From Amycolatopsis oliviviridis (GTDB lineage Bacteria; Actinomycetota; Actinomycetes; Mycobacteriales; Pseudonocardiaceae): a DNA stretch of 64,000 nucleotides. The position numbers and the translations under genes were made by a program. The stretch spans positions 286,170 through 350,169 of the forward strand of contig NZ_BNAY01000007.1 of NCBI RefSeq assembly GCF_014654365.1, read 5' to 3'. Every line of letters starts with the position of its first letter. Position 1 is the first letter of the stretch. The notes beneath the pieces are model-generated. The model was not told where the DNA came from. It made no database searches and worked only from the letters and a program-made list of their open reading frames with translations. Of the stretch, positions 8,415 through 17,500 are shown piece after piece.

Positions 8415-9529
8415 CAGTACACACCCTCGATGACGTCCTCGTCGTCGAAGGAGTCCAGCGGCTCGACATCGGCCACCGAATCGCCGACCTGGCCAGGCGG
8501 GGCCTCGATCCGCAGCGCGGTGTCCCGTTCCAGATTGTTCGGGAGGAACATCGCCTTGCCGACGTGATTCACCAGCACCTGCCCTCGCTCGCCGTACGCC
8601 ACCTTCTCTCCGGTTCGCGGGTCCAGCACGGAGAACGTCAGGTGGTGGGTACCGCTGTCGAACACACAGGGGTCGGTGGCGCGCAGGCCGGGCCGTTCCT
8701 TGGCCGAGCCCAGGAACGTGGTGCTGCCGTACGAACCGACGATGACCTTGCCCGGGAACAACTCGGTCCGGTGGAAATGACGGTTCTCGGCGTTCATGTG
8801 CGTGCCGCCCCACAGGATGGTGGAGACCTTGGCTCTGATCAGTTCGACCAGTGCGGGGCGGCCGGCGATCCGGTCGAGCATCGGCGGTGACGCCAGCAAC
8901 GTCCGGATGTCCTGGGTTTCCAGGACGTGGGCCGCCTGGTCGACCAGGTGGTCGGCGTAGGCGGCTGCGCCGGCCACATCCCCGGCGGCGATCAGCTTCT
9001 TCACCCAGCGCGGGTCCATGTCGATGGAGAACTTGTGCCCGCCCATCTCGGCGGCTTCACGCTCGGTGAGACCGCCGATCATGTGCGGGCCAGTGGGCAG
9101 CAGGGCCAGCCAGTTCCCGCCGGGGACGACCCCGTGCCGCAGGAAGGCGGTCTTGCCGATCGCCACTTCCCGATCGAGCCAATCACGGGTGAAGATGATG
9201 CGTTTGGCCGCGCCGGTCGTCCCTCCGCTTTCGTAGACACCCGCGATGTCCGGATCCGGGCCGTATCCGCGCGGGATGAGATCCTCGATCGGAACGGACC
9301 GCAGGTCACCGGAAAAGTCGGGAAACAGGCGCAGATCCTCGAACGACTTCACGTCGGCGAGCGGATCGAAGTCCAGTAGCTGAGCCCTCTCGAACCAGAA
9401 CCGCGAAGCCGTCTCCGGGCTGAAATGCCACTGCATGGCGGCCCGGATGAACTCGTCCGGGGCCGGCACGGAGTCCAGCGGGTAGTTCAGAATCTCGGCA
9501 GCGTCGATCACGAAGACCGTCCTCTCCAA
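8414..9529 (-). CDS. LuxE/PaaK-like acyl-adenylating enzyme
   Basis: A 371-residue adenylate-forming enzyme of the phenylacetate-CoA ligase / LuxE acyl-protein synthetase type. The phosphate-binding loop reads ESGGTTGAAKRI near residue 120, and a second core region contains SYGSTTFLGSAKE followed by a short C-terminal lobe. It is shorter than full PaaK ligases (about 430), nearer to LuxE. Expected reaction: ATP-dependent activation of a carboxylic acid, then hand-over to the reductase encoded immediately downstream (four-base overlap). It begins eight bases after the aminotransferase gene. The only cysteine I see is in DPCVFDSG, so if an acyl-Cys intermediate is used it would be that one; this is inference. 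Confidence 0.65.
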   Translation of the reverse strand: MERTVFVIDAAEILNYPLDSVPAPDEFIRAAMQWHFSPETASRFWFERAQLLDFDPLADVKSFEDLRLFPDFSGDLRSVPIEDLIPRGYGPDPDIAGVYESGGTTGAAKRIIFTRDWLDREVAIGKTAFLRHGVVPGGNWLALLPTGPHMIGGLTEREAAEMGGHKFSIDMDPRWVKKLIAAGDVAGAAAYADHLVDQAAHVLETQDIRTLLASPPMLDRIAGRPALVELIRAKVSTILWGGTHMNAENRHFHRTELFPGKVIVGSYGSTTFLGSAKERPGLRATDPCVFDSGTHHLTFSVLDPRTGEKVAYGERGQVLVNHVGKAMFLPNNLERDTALRIEAPPGQVGDSVADVEPLDSFDDEDVIEGVY

Positions 9530-9537
9530 GGGCAGGG

Positions 9538-10737
9538 TCAGCCGACGAGTTCTTCCACCGCACGGCGGATCCGGTGCAGGCCCTCTTCCAGTTGCTCGTC
9601 GGGAAGCGCGTAGGTGATGCGCACGTGTCCTTCACCGCGGTCACCGAAGGCCGTGCCGGCCACCACGGCCACCGAATGGCGATCCATCAGATGGTCGGTG
9701 AACTCCTGCGCGGTGAGCCCGGTGCCACGGATGTCGGGGAAGACGTAGAACGAGCCGTCGGGTACGGGGCAGTTGATCGCCGGCAGGGCGTTCAGTGCGG
9801 CGACGACCTTGTCGCGTTTGGCCCGCAGTTCGGCCAGGATCCCCGCACGGTGATCCTGCGGACCGGTGAGCGCCGCGTGTGCGGCCAGTTGCACGAACGC
9901 GGGAACGTTGGTGACCGAGTTCTGCTGGAAGACGTCGAGTGCGGTGATCAGCCGCTCGTCGGCGACGCACCAGCCGATCCGGAATCCGGTCATGATGTAG
10001 GTCTTGCTGAAGGTGTCGATCACGATCGACTCGTTGGCCATCCCGTCCACCGCGGCGATCGTCTGGTGCGAGGCGGGCCCGTAGACCATGTGACTGAAGA
10101 TCTCGTCCGAGATCACCTTGATGTCGTTCTCCAAGCAGAGGTCCGCGAGCTTGTCCAGGCCCTCGACCACCATGCCGTTGGGCCGTTGTGGACTGTTGAT
10201 GATGAGCAGCTTCGTTCGGTCGTTGACGATCTCCCGCAGCCCGTCGAGGTCGAACTGGAAACCCGGTTCGATGAGCGGCGCGTGGCGGACCCGGCCGCCG
10301 GCGTAGGTGATCCAGAACTCGTCCGGCGGGTAGCCGGGATTCGGGAAGATCACTTCGTCGTCGCGGCCGACCAGGCTCAGCAGACTCTGGGTGAGCGCGT
10401 GTTTGGCGCCCATGGTGACCAGGACCTCGGATCGTTTCGTGGGACGTCCGCGCCGGGTCATCTCCTCGGCGATCGCGTCCCGTAACTCAGGCAGGCCCGG
10501 CCCCGGCACGTACCGGACATGGCCATCGTGCAGTGCCTTCTCGCAAGCCTCGAGGATGTGCGGCGCCGGGTTGAACTCGTCACCCTGGAAGTCGCCCTTC
10601 TCCAGGTGGATGATCTTCTGCCCCGTGTCGCGCTCCAACTGTTCGGCCCGCCGCATCGAAGCCCACTGCTTCGGCAGCACGAAATGGGAGGTACGGCTCG
10701 ACAGCGCGGGGAAGGAATCGCGGATCGACAACGACAT
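9538..10737 (-). CDS. PLP-dependent class I/II aminotransferase
   Basis: A 399-residue fold-type I aminotransferase. The pyridoxal-phosphate Lys lies in DTFSKTYIMTGFRIGW, the substrate-carboxylate or phosphate-binding region in NPGYPP, and the conserved Asn-Pro position region reads INSPQRPNG. The C-terminal Arg region GHVRITYA fits aspartate-aminotransferase subgroup I enzymes. It is the first gene of an aminotransferase, adenylating-enzyme, reductase operon. In that context it most likely aminates the aldehyde or a keto group on the polyketide chain, with glutamate or alanine as donor. A primary amino-acid role is possible but less likely here. Confidence 0.8.
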   Translation of the reverse strand: MSLSIRDSFPALSSRTSHFVLPKQWASMRRAEQLERDTGQKIIHLEKGDFQGDEFNPAPHILEACEKALHDGHVRYVPGPGLPELRDAIAEEMTRRGRPTKRSEVLVTMGAKHALTQSLLSLVGRDDEVIFPNPGYPPDEFWITYAGGRVRHAPLIEPGFQFDLDGLREIVNDRTKLLIINSPQRPNGMVVEGLDKLADLCLENDIKVISDEIFSHMVYGPASHQTIAAVDGMANESIVIDTFSKTYIMTGFRIGWCVADERLITALDVFQQNSVTNVPAFVQLAAHAALTGPQDHRAGILAELRAKRDKVVAALNALPAINCPVPDGSFYVFPDIRGTGLTAQEFTDHLMDRHSVAVVAGTAFGDRGEGHVRITYALPDEQLEEGLHRIRRAVEELVG

Positions 10738-10976
10738 CGCTCGGTCACTCCACTCTTGAATAGGTGAAAAGCGAATCGGCGATGCCGGACCGTGTCGAAA
10801 GGAGCCCGTTCTGCCGAGTCATCTGCTGGGAAATTACTACCAAGCGTCCCGGTCGGTCACAATGTCGTGATGTCTAGTCAGTGCTTTCGGCAAAGCTATC
10901 TGCCCTTTCGGCCCACCTGGCTCTTTGAGGCTGCTACCAGCGACAACGGTGCTGAAAGCGGTCTGTGTTGTCGCGT
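10738..10976. promoter_or_regulatory. Intergenic region with promoter for the release operon
   Basis: 239 bases between the glycosyltransferase stop and the aminotransferase start, both on the minus strand. Base composition is lower in GC than the genes. A GTGGAG ribosome site precedes the aminotransferase ATG. It probably holds a second promoter of the cluster, splitting it into a PKS/tailoring operon and a release/amination operon. Confidence 0.4.
10940..10974 (-). terminator. Inverted repeat after the glycosyltransferase gene
   Basis: Arms GCGACAAC (10940-10947) and GTTGTCGC (10967-10974) with a 19-base loop, directly after the stop of the minus-strand glycosyltransferase gene. No clear T-run follows, so it may be a weak terminator or an operator. 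Confidence 0.3.
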
Positions 10977-12293
10977 CTAGTGCAAGCTTCGCTCGATCGA
11001 GAGGACAACGCTTCCCAGCGTGTCGTATGCGGCGTATTCGGCCTTCAGGCGGAGGGCGTTGTCTCGGAAATATCGGTCGCCGAGCACTTTTTTCACGGCT
11101 TTTTCCAGTGTCGACGAAGTAGGCGTGCCGGTGTGCAGATTGATTCCTGCGCCTGCCCAGTCGACCCGGGCCGCCACGTCGGGTTTGTCTTCCGTTTCCC
11201 CGCCCAATACGAGCGGGACGCCGTGCGCGAGCGCGGCGTGCACGCCACCGAGGCCGCCATTGCTCACCATGACGTCGGCGTGGGGAAGCACCGCGTGATA
11301 GGGCAGATACGGCGCCACCCGAGCGTTGCGAGGCACGACGAGGGAGCCGGGGACCGGTCTGCCGCCCAACGTCGCCACGACCAGGGCATCGGAGTCCGCG
11401 AGCGCTTCCAGGGTGGGTGAGACGAGTTCGCCGAAATCGCTGTTGTTGACGGTGCCCTGCGTCACGAACACCACCCGGCTTGCCTGTTCGACGTCGCCCC
11501 ACCAGTCAGGAGGGGTGAAGGCCCGATCGGCGACCGGCGGGCGCCCGGCGAAGGAGATGTGTGCCGGCAGCCCGCGCCGCGGGTATTCGAGACCGGGTAC
11601 ACCCAGCAGAAGTGTGGTGTCGGCCAGGAGCGAGTGGGCGTCCCAGTAATAGGGCGCTTTCTTTTTCGCGCCGGTCACGGCCAGACAAGTCTCCAGGTGC
11701 CGTTGCACAGGAGCGAACCGGCGCTGGACCTCGCTGTTGAGCTCGTGGTTGCGCGCTCTCCCGGCGACGGAGTCGTCGGGAGGCAGTGTGACGGTGTAGG
11801 GGGCGGTGTCGTCACCGCTCAAGGTCAGCACCGAGACGCCGAGGCAGACCACCCCGGCGGGTCGCAGCCCCTCGGCGCCCAGCAGGACCGGCCAGAGGCC
11901 GTGGAAGAACCCTTCGTGCAGGACGACGGTTTCGGCGGGGTCCCCCTCGGCTAGGACCTCCTGCATCGCGGTGTGCTGCTGTGGGATCGGCGGGATCCAC
12001 AGGTAGCGCGCTCCGCGATCACGCCGGTGAAGACTCGGATCGGGGTCGGTGAACTCGGGAAAGGTCTCCGGTATCCGGGTCCCGTCGAAGTCCGCGGTTC
12101 CTTTGAGCGGACGGAATCGGGCGCCGGTCGCTTCGACCTGACCGCGCAGGGCGGATCCGGTCAGGAACGTGAGGTCGTAACCCCGTTCGACCAGTCCCCG
12201 GCTGATCGGCAGGAGTGGAAGCAGATGTCCCAGCAGGGGGATCGAAGCCATGATCAGTCTCGTCACGTCCCTGACGATGACGCCCTGCCACAA
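10977..12293 (-). CDS. Macrolide-type (GT1) glycosyltransferase
   Basis: About 430 residues with the two-Rossmann GT-B fold of the MGT/UGT family: an acceptor half beginning ASIPLLGHLLPLLPISRGL and a donor half with RVVFVTQGTVNN and SNGGLGGVHAALAHGVPLVL. It would transfer a nucleotide-activated sugar to a small lipophilic acceptor, here presumably the polyketide product. Canonical members have a His in the donor loop (HGG); here Asn replaces it (SNGG), as in some actinobacterial subfamilies. The start is unsure: TTG at 12293 behind AGGTAGGG, GTG at 12266 or ATG at 12251 are all in frame. It follows the FAD monooxygenase gene by 71 bases. Confidence 0.8.
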   Translation of the reverse strand: MWQGVIVRDVTRLIMASIPLLGHLLPLLPISRGLVERGYDLTFLTGSALRGQVEATGARFRPLKGTADFDGTRIPETFPEFTDPDPSLHRRDRGARYLWIPPIPQQHTAMQEVLAEGDPAETVVLHEGFFHGLWPVLLGAEGLRPAGVVCLGVSVLTLSGDDTAPYTVTLPPDDSVAGRARNHELNSEVQRRFAPVQRHLETCLAVTGAKKKAPYYWDAHSLLADTTLLLGVPGLEYPRRGLPAHISFAGRPPVADRAFTPPDWWGDVEQASRVVFVTQGTVNNSDFGELVSPTLEALADSDALVVATLGGRPVPGSLVVPRNARVAPYLPYHAVLPHADVMVSNGGLGGVHAALAHGVPLVLGGETEDKPDVAARVDWAGAGINLHTGTPTSSTLEKAVKKVLGDRYFRDNALRLKAEYAAYDTLGSVVLSIERSLH

Positions 12294-12364
12294 GGGATCC
12301 CTACCTGACGAGTCTTCCGGACATCAGGTCTGCACTGTTCTCCCTGGCAACAGTGCAGAAGCCT

Positions 12365-13609
12365 TCATCGCGTCACCGCCGTGCCTTCGGTTTTCGTCGC
12401 GGCACCGACGATGTCGGCGTTCTTGTATTTCGCGATCTCGTCGAGCCGCACCAGCCGCGCGGCGAGCCGCCTGCCGAGGCGGTAGCGGCGCAACCAGGGC
12501 AGAGCCCGGCGGAACATCAACTGCATCCGGTTGTCCACCACGAAAATCCGGCGATCGGCGGACGCGCCGTCGAGGTAGTGCTCGACGTAGGGCCGCAAAG
12601 CCTGCTCCCACGCGGAAAGCGCGGCTCCGACGTCGTCAGGATGCCGTTCGAGCATCGTGCCGAGCAGTTCGGCCCCGGTGAGGCCGGTCGAGACACCCAT
12701 CCCGGCGTAAAGGGTGACACACCAGGCGGCGTCTCCGACGAGGACCACCCGTCCTCGGTGCCAGGTGTCCATCCTGACCTGCTCGGCCGAGTCGAACAGC
12801 AACTCGTCGGTGGTTTCCAGCCCGTCGAGGACGTCGCCGAGCGTGGTGCCCAACGGGCGGTTCGCGAACACCGAGCGAAGCCGTTCGACGGGAGACTCGC
12901 GGAATTCCGCGGCGACGTCCTCCGTGCGATAGGTCAGCAGGATCGTCGGGTCGTGGTCGCGGTAGGCGAAGACCCACATCGACCGGTCCGGTTCCAGCAG
13001 CGTCACCGCCTGTCCGGGCCGGAGTCCGGCTGGGGTGCCGCGGAACTGGTAGGCGGCGATCATGTATCCGAGGTGACGCAGGTACTGCCCGGACGGGCCG
13101 AAGGCCAGTCGCCGGACCGTCGAGTGCAGGCCGTCCGCCCCCACCACAAGTTCGAACCGTTCGGTGGTCGACGTTCCCGCCCCGGTGTCCAGCAGGGTGA
13201 CGTCGACCCCGTCTGTGTCCTGCTCGATCAGGGTGGGCACCACGGAGAAGCGGAGCTCGACGTCGTCCGGCAAGATCGAGAACGCGGCGTCCTCGATGTC
13301 TCCCCGAAGCATCGTCCACGGCTTGCCTGGCAGTTCGGAGAACGACATGCCAGGCCGTCCGGTGCCGTCGCGCTCGATGTCGAGCTTCGGGACGGTGGTG
13401 CTCCTGTCGTGCACGGCGTCGAGCAGGCCCAGACGTGCCGCAGCCGCCTTGCCCGCTCCGAAGAGGACGATGAAGTACCCACCGGTGCGGCGCGCCGGCG
13501 CACGTTCGACGAGCACCGGACGCCAGCCCGCCCGGCGCAGTCGGGTCGCCGTGGCGAGTCCGCTCACACCCATCCCGACCACAAGGACCCGCCCGCGTTC
13601 GGCGCCCAC
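12365..13609 (-). CDS. FAD-dependent aromatic-type monooxygenase
   Basis: A 414-residue group A flavoprotein hydroxylase. The N-terminal dinucleotide fold reads VLVVGMGVSGLATATRLRRA, the DG motif is VVGADGLHSTVRR, and the GD motif is VVLVGDAAWCVTLYAGMG. It starts with GTG two bases after the luciferase-family gene's stop, so it is in the same operon. Expected role is NAD(P)H-dependent hydroxylation or epoxidation of the polyketide or of an amine derived from it. The family also includes reductases and halogenases, but no halogenase WxWxIP motif is seen. Confidence 0.8.
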   Translation of the reverse strand: MGAERGRVLVVGMGVSGLATATRLRRAGWRPVLVERAPARRTGGYFIVLFGAGKAAAARLGLLDAVHDRSTTVPKLDIERDGTGRPGMSFSELPGKPWTMLRGDIEDAAFSILPDDVELRFSVVPTLIEQDTDGVDVTLLDTGAGTSTTERFELVVGADGLHSTVRRLAFGPSGQYLRHLGYMIAAYQFRGTPAGLRPGQAVTLLEPDRSMWVFAYRDHDPTILLTYRTEDVAAEFRESPVERLRSVFANRPLGTTLGDVLDGLETTDELLFDSAEQVRMDTWHRGRVVLVGDAAWCVTLYAGMGVSTGLTGAELLGTMLERHPDDVGAALSAWEQALRPYVEHYLDGASADRRIFVVDNRMQLMFRRALPWLRRYRLGRRLAARLVRLDEIAKYKNADIVGAATKTEGTAVTR

Positions 13610-13611
13610 GG

Positions 13612-14553
13612 CTAGACGACGAACGATCGGGCGAAGTCCGCGACCTGCCGTGTGCTGGTCGGATCCTCGAAGTAGAGGATCAACTCCTGTACCCCGGCTT
13701 CCTCGAAGGCGGCGATGCGCCGCTTGACCGTGTCCAGCGTGCCGACCAGCCCGTAGGAGCCCAGGTCACCCGGGAAGACGAAGTTCGACGCGGCCGGGAT
13801 CAGCGCCCTGGCTTCCGCGGCGCTGTCCCGGATGATGCAGGGCGTCGTGACCGTGCGTTTGATCGTTTCGTAGTCACGGCCGACGTCCTGACAGTGGGCT
13901 CGCAGTACGTCGAACTTGTGTTTCGCGACTTCGGGGGAGTCCATGATGTTGCAGGCGTCGCCGTACTGGGCCACGAGACGCAACGTCATCTTCTCGCCGC
14001 CTCCGGCGACCATCAGCGGGATATGCGGCCGCTGAACCCCTTTCGGCTCGTTGACCGCGTCCTGGATCCCGTAATACCGGCCCTCGAAAGTCGCGTGCTC
14101 CTCGGTCCAGAGAGCCAGGATCACCTGGATCGCCTCTTCGAGTTTGCGCAGACGGCCGGCGGCGGTGCCGTACTCGTAGCCGTACTGCCGGTGGTCGGTC
14201 TCCAGCCAACCCGCGCCGATCCCGAAATCCAGCCTGCCTCCGGAGATGACGTCCAGTGTGGACGCCATCTTCGCCTGCAAGGCCGGGTTCCGGTAACTGT
14301 TCGCGGTGACCAGCTGACCGACCCTGATCCCGGTCGTCTCTCGTGCGAGCGCGGTGATCAAGGTCCAGGCTTCGAAGACCATGTCGGTCGACGGCTGGAC
14401 CGTGGTGAGGTGATCGGGTACGAGCAAGGCGGCATAGCCGGCGTCGTCGGCCAGTTCGGCGATCTCCATCAGCCGGGCGTACACCGCGATCGGATCGCTG
14501 AACCCGGCGAACTCACGGGCGAAACCGGTGGGCAGAAAGATGCTGAACCTCAT
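13612..14553 (-). CDS. Luciferase-family (LLM) flavin/F420 oxidoreductase
   Basis: A 313-residue TIM-barrel protein of the luciferase-like monooxygenase superfamily. It starts MRFSIFLPTGF; further landmarks are TTGIRVGQLVTANSYRNPAL, GRLDFGIGAGW, and a C-terminal EAGVQELILYF. The pattern is that of actinobacterial F420-dependent members more than of true LuxA. The ATG at 14553 overlaps the PKS stop (ATGA), showing translational coupling to the PKS. Role: redox tailoring of the polyketide, either F420H2-dependent reduction or flavin-dependent oxygenation. An upstream in-frame codon at 14595 exists, but it would place 42 bases inside the PKS gene. Confidence 0.8.
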   Translation of the reverse strand: MRFSIFLPTGFAREFAGFSDPIAVYARLMEIAELADDAGYAALLVPDHLTTVQPSTDMVFEAWTLITALARETTGIRVGQLVTANSYRNPALQAKMASTLDVISGGRLDFGIGAGWLETDHRQYGYEYGTAAGRLRKLEEAIQVILALWTEEHATFEGRYYGIQDAVNEPKGVQRPHIPLMVAGGGEKMTLRLVAQYGDACNIMDSPEVAKHKFDVLRAHCQDVGRDYETIKRTVTTPCIIRDSAAEARALIPAASNFVFPGDLGSYGLVGTLDTVKRRIAAFEEAGVQELILYFEDPTSTRQVADFARSFVV

Positions 14554-17500
14554 CGCGTTTCCCCATCCTGGAGGAATTCGGTGATCCGCGCCCACAGACC
14601 GGCCCAGGCCGGGTCTTCATGATCGATGTCATGTCCGAGTCCGGGCACGGCGATCAGATCAACGGACAGTCCTTCCAACTCTCCCCACCCGGCCAGTTCC
14701 TCGGACTCCTCGAACGGGGTGACCGGGTCGGCGTCTCCGTGAATCAGCAGCAACGGCGCGGCGACGTCGCCGAGCGCACTCAACGGCCGCCGTTCCGGGG
14801 CGGCGAAGTACTTCTCGATCGAGACCGGATCACTCTCCGCACGCGGCGGGAGCAGCGACCCCGGACGTTCCTGGTTCGCCTTGACGAACCCGACGGGATC
14901 GTAGAACCCCATCAGCAACACGCCGTGCCGCCACAGATCGGGCCCGCGTTCCAGCGCGAGCAGTGCGGAATACGCCCCGCGGCTGGTGCCGAGGATGTCG
15001 ATCCGTGACTCGTCGATCTCGGGCAGGCCGGCGAGGTACCGGGTCGCCTCGATCACGTCGTCGATGTCCTTGCCGCCGATCTCGGCCAGCGCGCGGAAAT
15101 CCGGTCCGTGGCCCGGTGCGCCGCGCTGGTCGACGAAGAGGACCGCGAATCCCGCGGCGTTCAGCGGTGCGTGGGCACTGGTGTGCCGGTAGTCGCCTTC
15201 GGCGGTGAGGACGCCGCCGTCACCCGGGAGGCACACCACCACGGCCGGATGCGGGCCCGGCCCGTCGGGCAGACTGAGGTGGCCGTACACCACCTTCCCG
15301 TCGGCAGACGGGATCTCGTGGACGGTCAGGCGCTCGGTCGCCGGGATCTCGGCCTTCGCCCGGTCGAGTTGGTCGCCCAACAGGTCGGTGAGCACGGCGA
15401 CGCTAAGATTCCGCTGCAGCCTCGCCGACGGGATCGCGACGCCGAGATGCTTCTGCAGCAGCACGCGGAGTTCGACGGCGGTGAGCGAGTCGACGTCCAC
15501 GGCCTGCTGGTCGCCGAGCTGTTCCGCGCTCAGACCGGTCGTGCGCTCCAGCAACGGGGTGACGAGCGCCGGCAGTAACGCGGCGCGCTCGTCCGGGCTC
15601 GCCTCGCGAAGCCGCTTCGCCGGCGATTCCTGCCCGGCGAGTTCGGCGTCACCGTCCGCGGCGCCGTCCGGCACCACGGCACGGAACTTCGGCAGCGCCG
15701 CCAGCTGCCGATTGGCACGGGACCACCGCGGCCAGTCGATGTCGGCGACCGAGACCTCGGTCGGCCGGGTGTGGAGCAGCACCCCGAGTTCGGCGACCAG
15801 CCGCGAGGGCGCCATCCCAACGTGTCCGTTGCGCCGCAGGACGTTCCCGACGTGGCCTTCACGGCTGACCGCGACACCTACGTCGTCGATCATCCCCCAG
15901 CCGACGCTGATCGCCGGCAAGGCCTGCGCGCGCCGATAGCGGGCCAGCCCGTTGAGGTACTCGTTCGCCGTCGCGTAGGCGCCGGCGCCCAAGGCTCCGA
16001 TCTGCGCGGCGACCGAAGAGAACAACACGAGGAAGTCGAGGTCGTCGCCGAGGGTTTCCTCATGCAGGTTCCAGGCACCGTCCGCCTTGGGCCGGGTGGC
16101 CTTGACGAGCCGGTGGCCGTCGGTGTCCGCGAGCACCACGTCATCGAAGTCCGCGGCGCCGTGCACGATGCCGCGGATGGGCGGGAGGTAGTCCCGGACC
16201 CGGGCGAGGAAGGAACGTACCTGCTCCCGGTCCCCGACGTCGACCTTGTGCACCCGCACCTTGACCCCGCGCGCGACCAGGTCGGCAACGTCCTGGGCCG
16301 CGGCGGAGGAAGTGATCCCGTTGCGTCCCGCGAGCACGAGGTACCGGGCTCCGTGGTCGGCGAGCCAGCGCGCCACCGTGCGGCCGAGGCCACCGAGACC
16401 ACCGGTGATCACATAGGTGGCGTCGTCCCGGATCGGCCGGTCGGGCAGCGTCGCCGCCGGCACCCGGACCGGTTCGCCCGCCATCCGGATCACGACCTTG
16501 CCGTGGTGTTCGGGCCGCGCCATCCGCCGGAACGCCTCATCCACCTCACCGGCCGGGAATTCCGTGCACGGCAGGGGAACGATGGCGCTCTTGTCGTAGA
16601 GCTCGACGACGGCGCGCATGCACTCTTGGACGTAGTCCGGCCGTAGAGCCATCATCTGGTCGTAGTCGAAAGAATGGAACGACAATGCCCGCCGGGTCGA
16701 GGCCAGCCGGACGGCGTGGTCGGCGACGTCCCCGGGTTTGCCCAGTTCGACGAACCGCCCGAAGGTGGCGAGCGTCCGGAGGTTGGGCTCGATCATGTCG
16801 GCGGGCAGGGAATTGACGATGACGTCGGCCCCGGCACCGTCTGTCCAGTCGAGGATGTCGTCGGCGAAGGATGTGGACCTCGAATCGGTGACCTTCGCGA
16901 AGCCTTCGCGCCGCAGTATCTCCCTCCGCTGCTCGCTCCCTGCCGTGACGAAGACCTCCGCGCCCAGCCAGCGCGCGATCCGCGCCGCGGCCAGGCCGAC
17001 ACCACCGGCAGCGGAGTGGATCAGCACACGTTCGCCGCGCCGGACTCCGGCGAGCCGGACCAGGGACAGGTACGCCGTGACCGCGGGGAGCAGAGAAGCG
17101 GCCTCTGCGTGTGACAGTGTCACTGGCTTCTTCGCCACGCGGATCGCGTCCAGGGTCACATGCGACACGAACAGGTCCCGGCTGTGGACGAACACCTCGT
17201 CCCCGGTCCGCAGGCTGGTCACCCCCTCGCCGACGTCCACGACCGTGCCCGAGCACTCCAGGCCGAGGGTCTTCCGGGAGTGGCTGCCTTCCACGGCGCG
17301 TGGGGAAAGCAGCCCGGTCCGCTTGAGCACGTCCTTGAAGTTCAGGCCGACGTGCGAAACCTCCACTTCGACCTCGCCGGGGCCGGGAGGACGGCGGGTG
17401 GCCGCGACGAAGCCGACGTCGTCTCCAGGTCCTTCCAGCGCTCGCAGACGCACCGGTATGCGGTCGGTACGAACGAGGACGTGGTCGAGTTCGGAAGCCT

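Noticed and set aside
10792..10980. A 62-codon plus-strand frame in the gap before the glycosyltransferase gene
   Set aside because: It is short, lacks a ribosome site and overlaps the probable promoter region.
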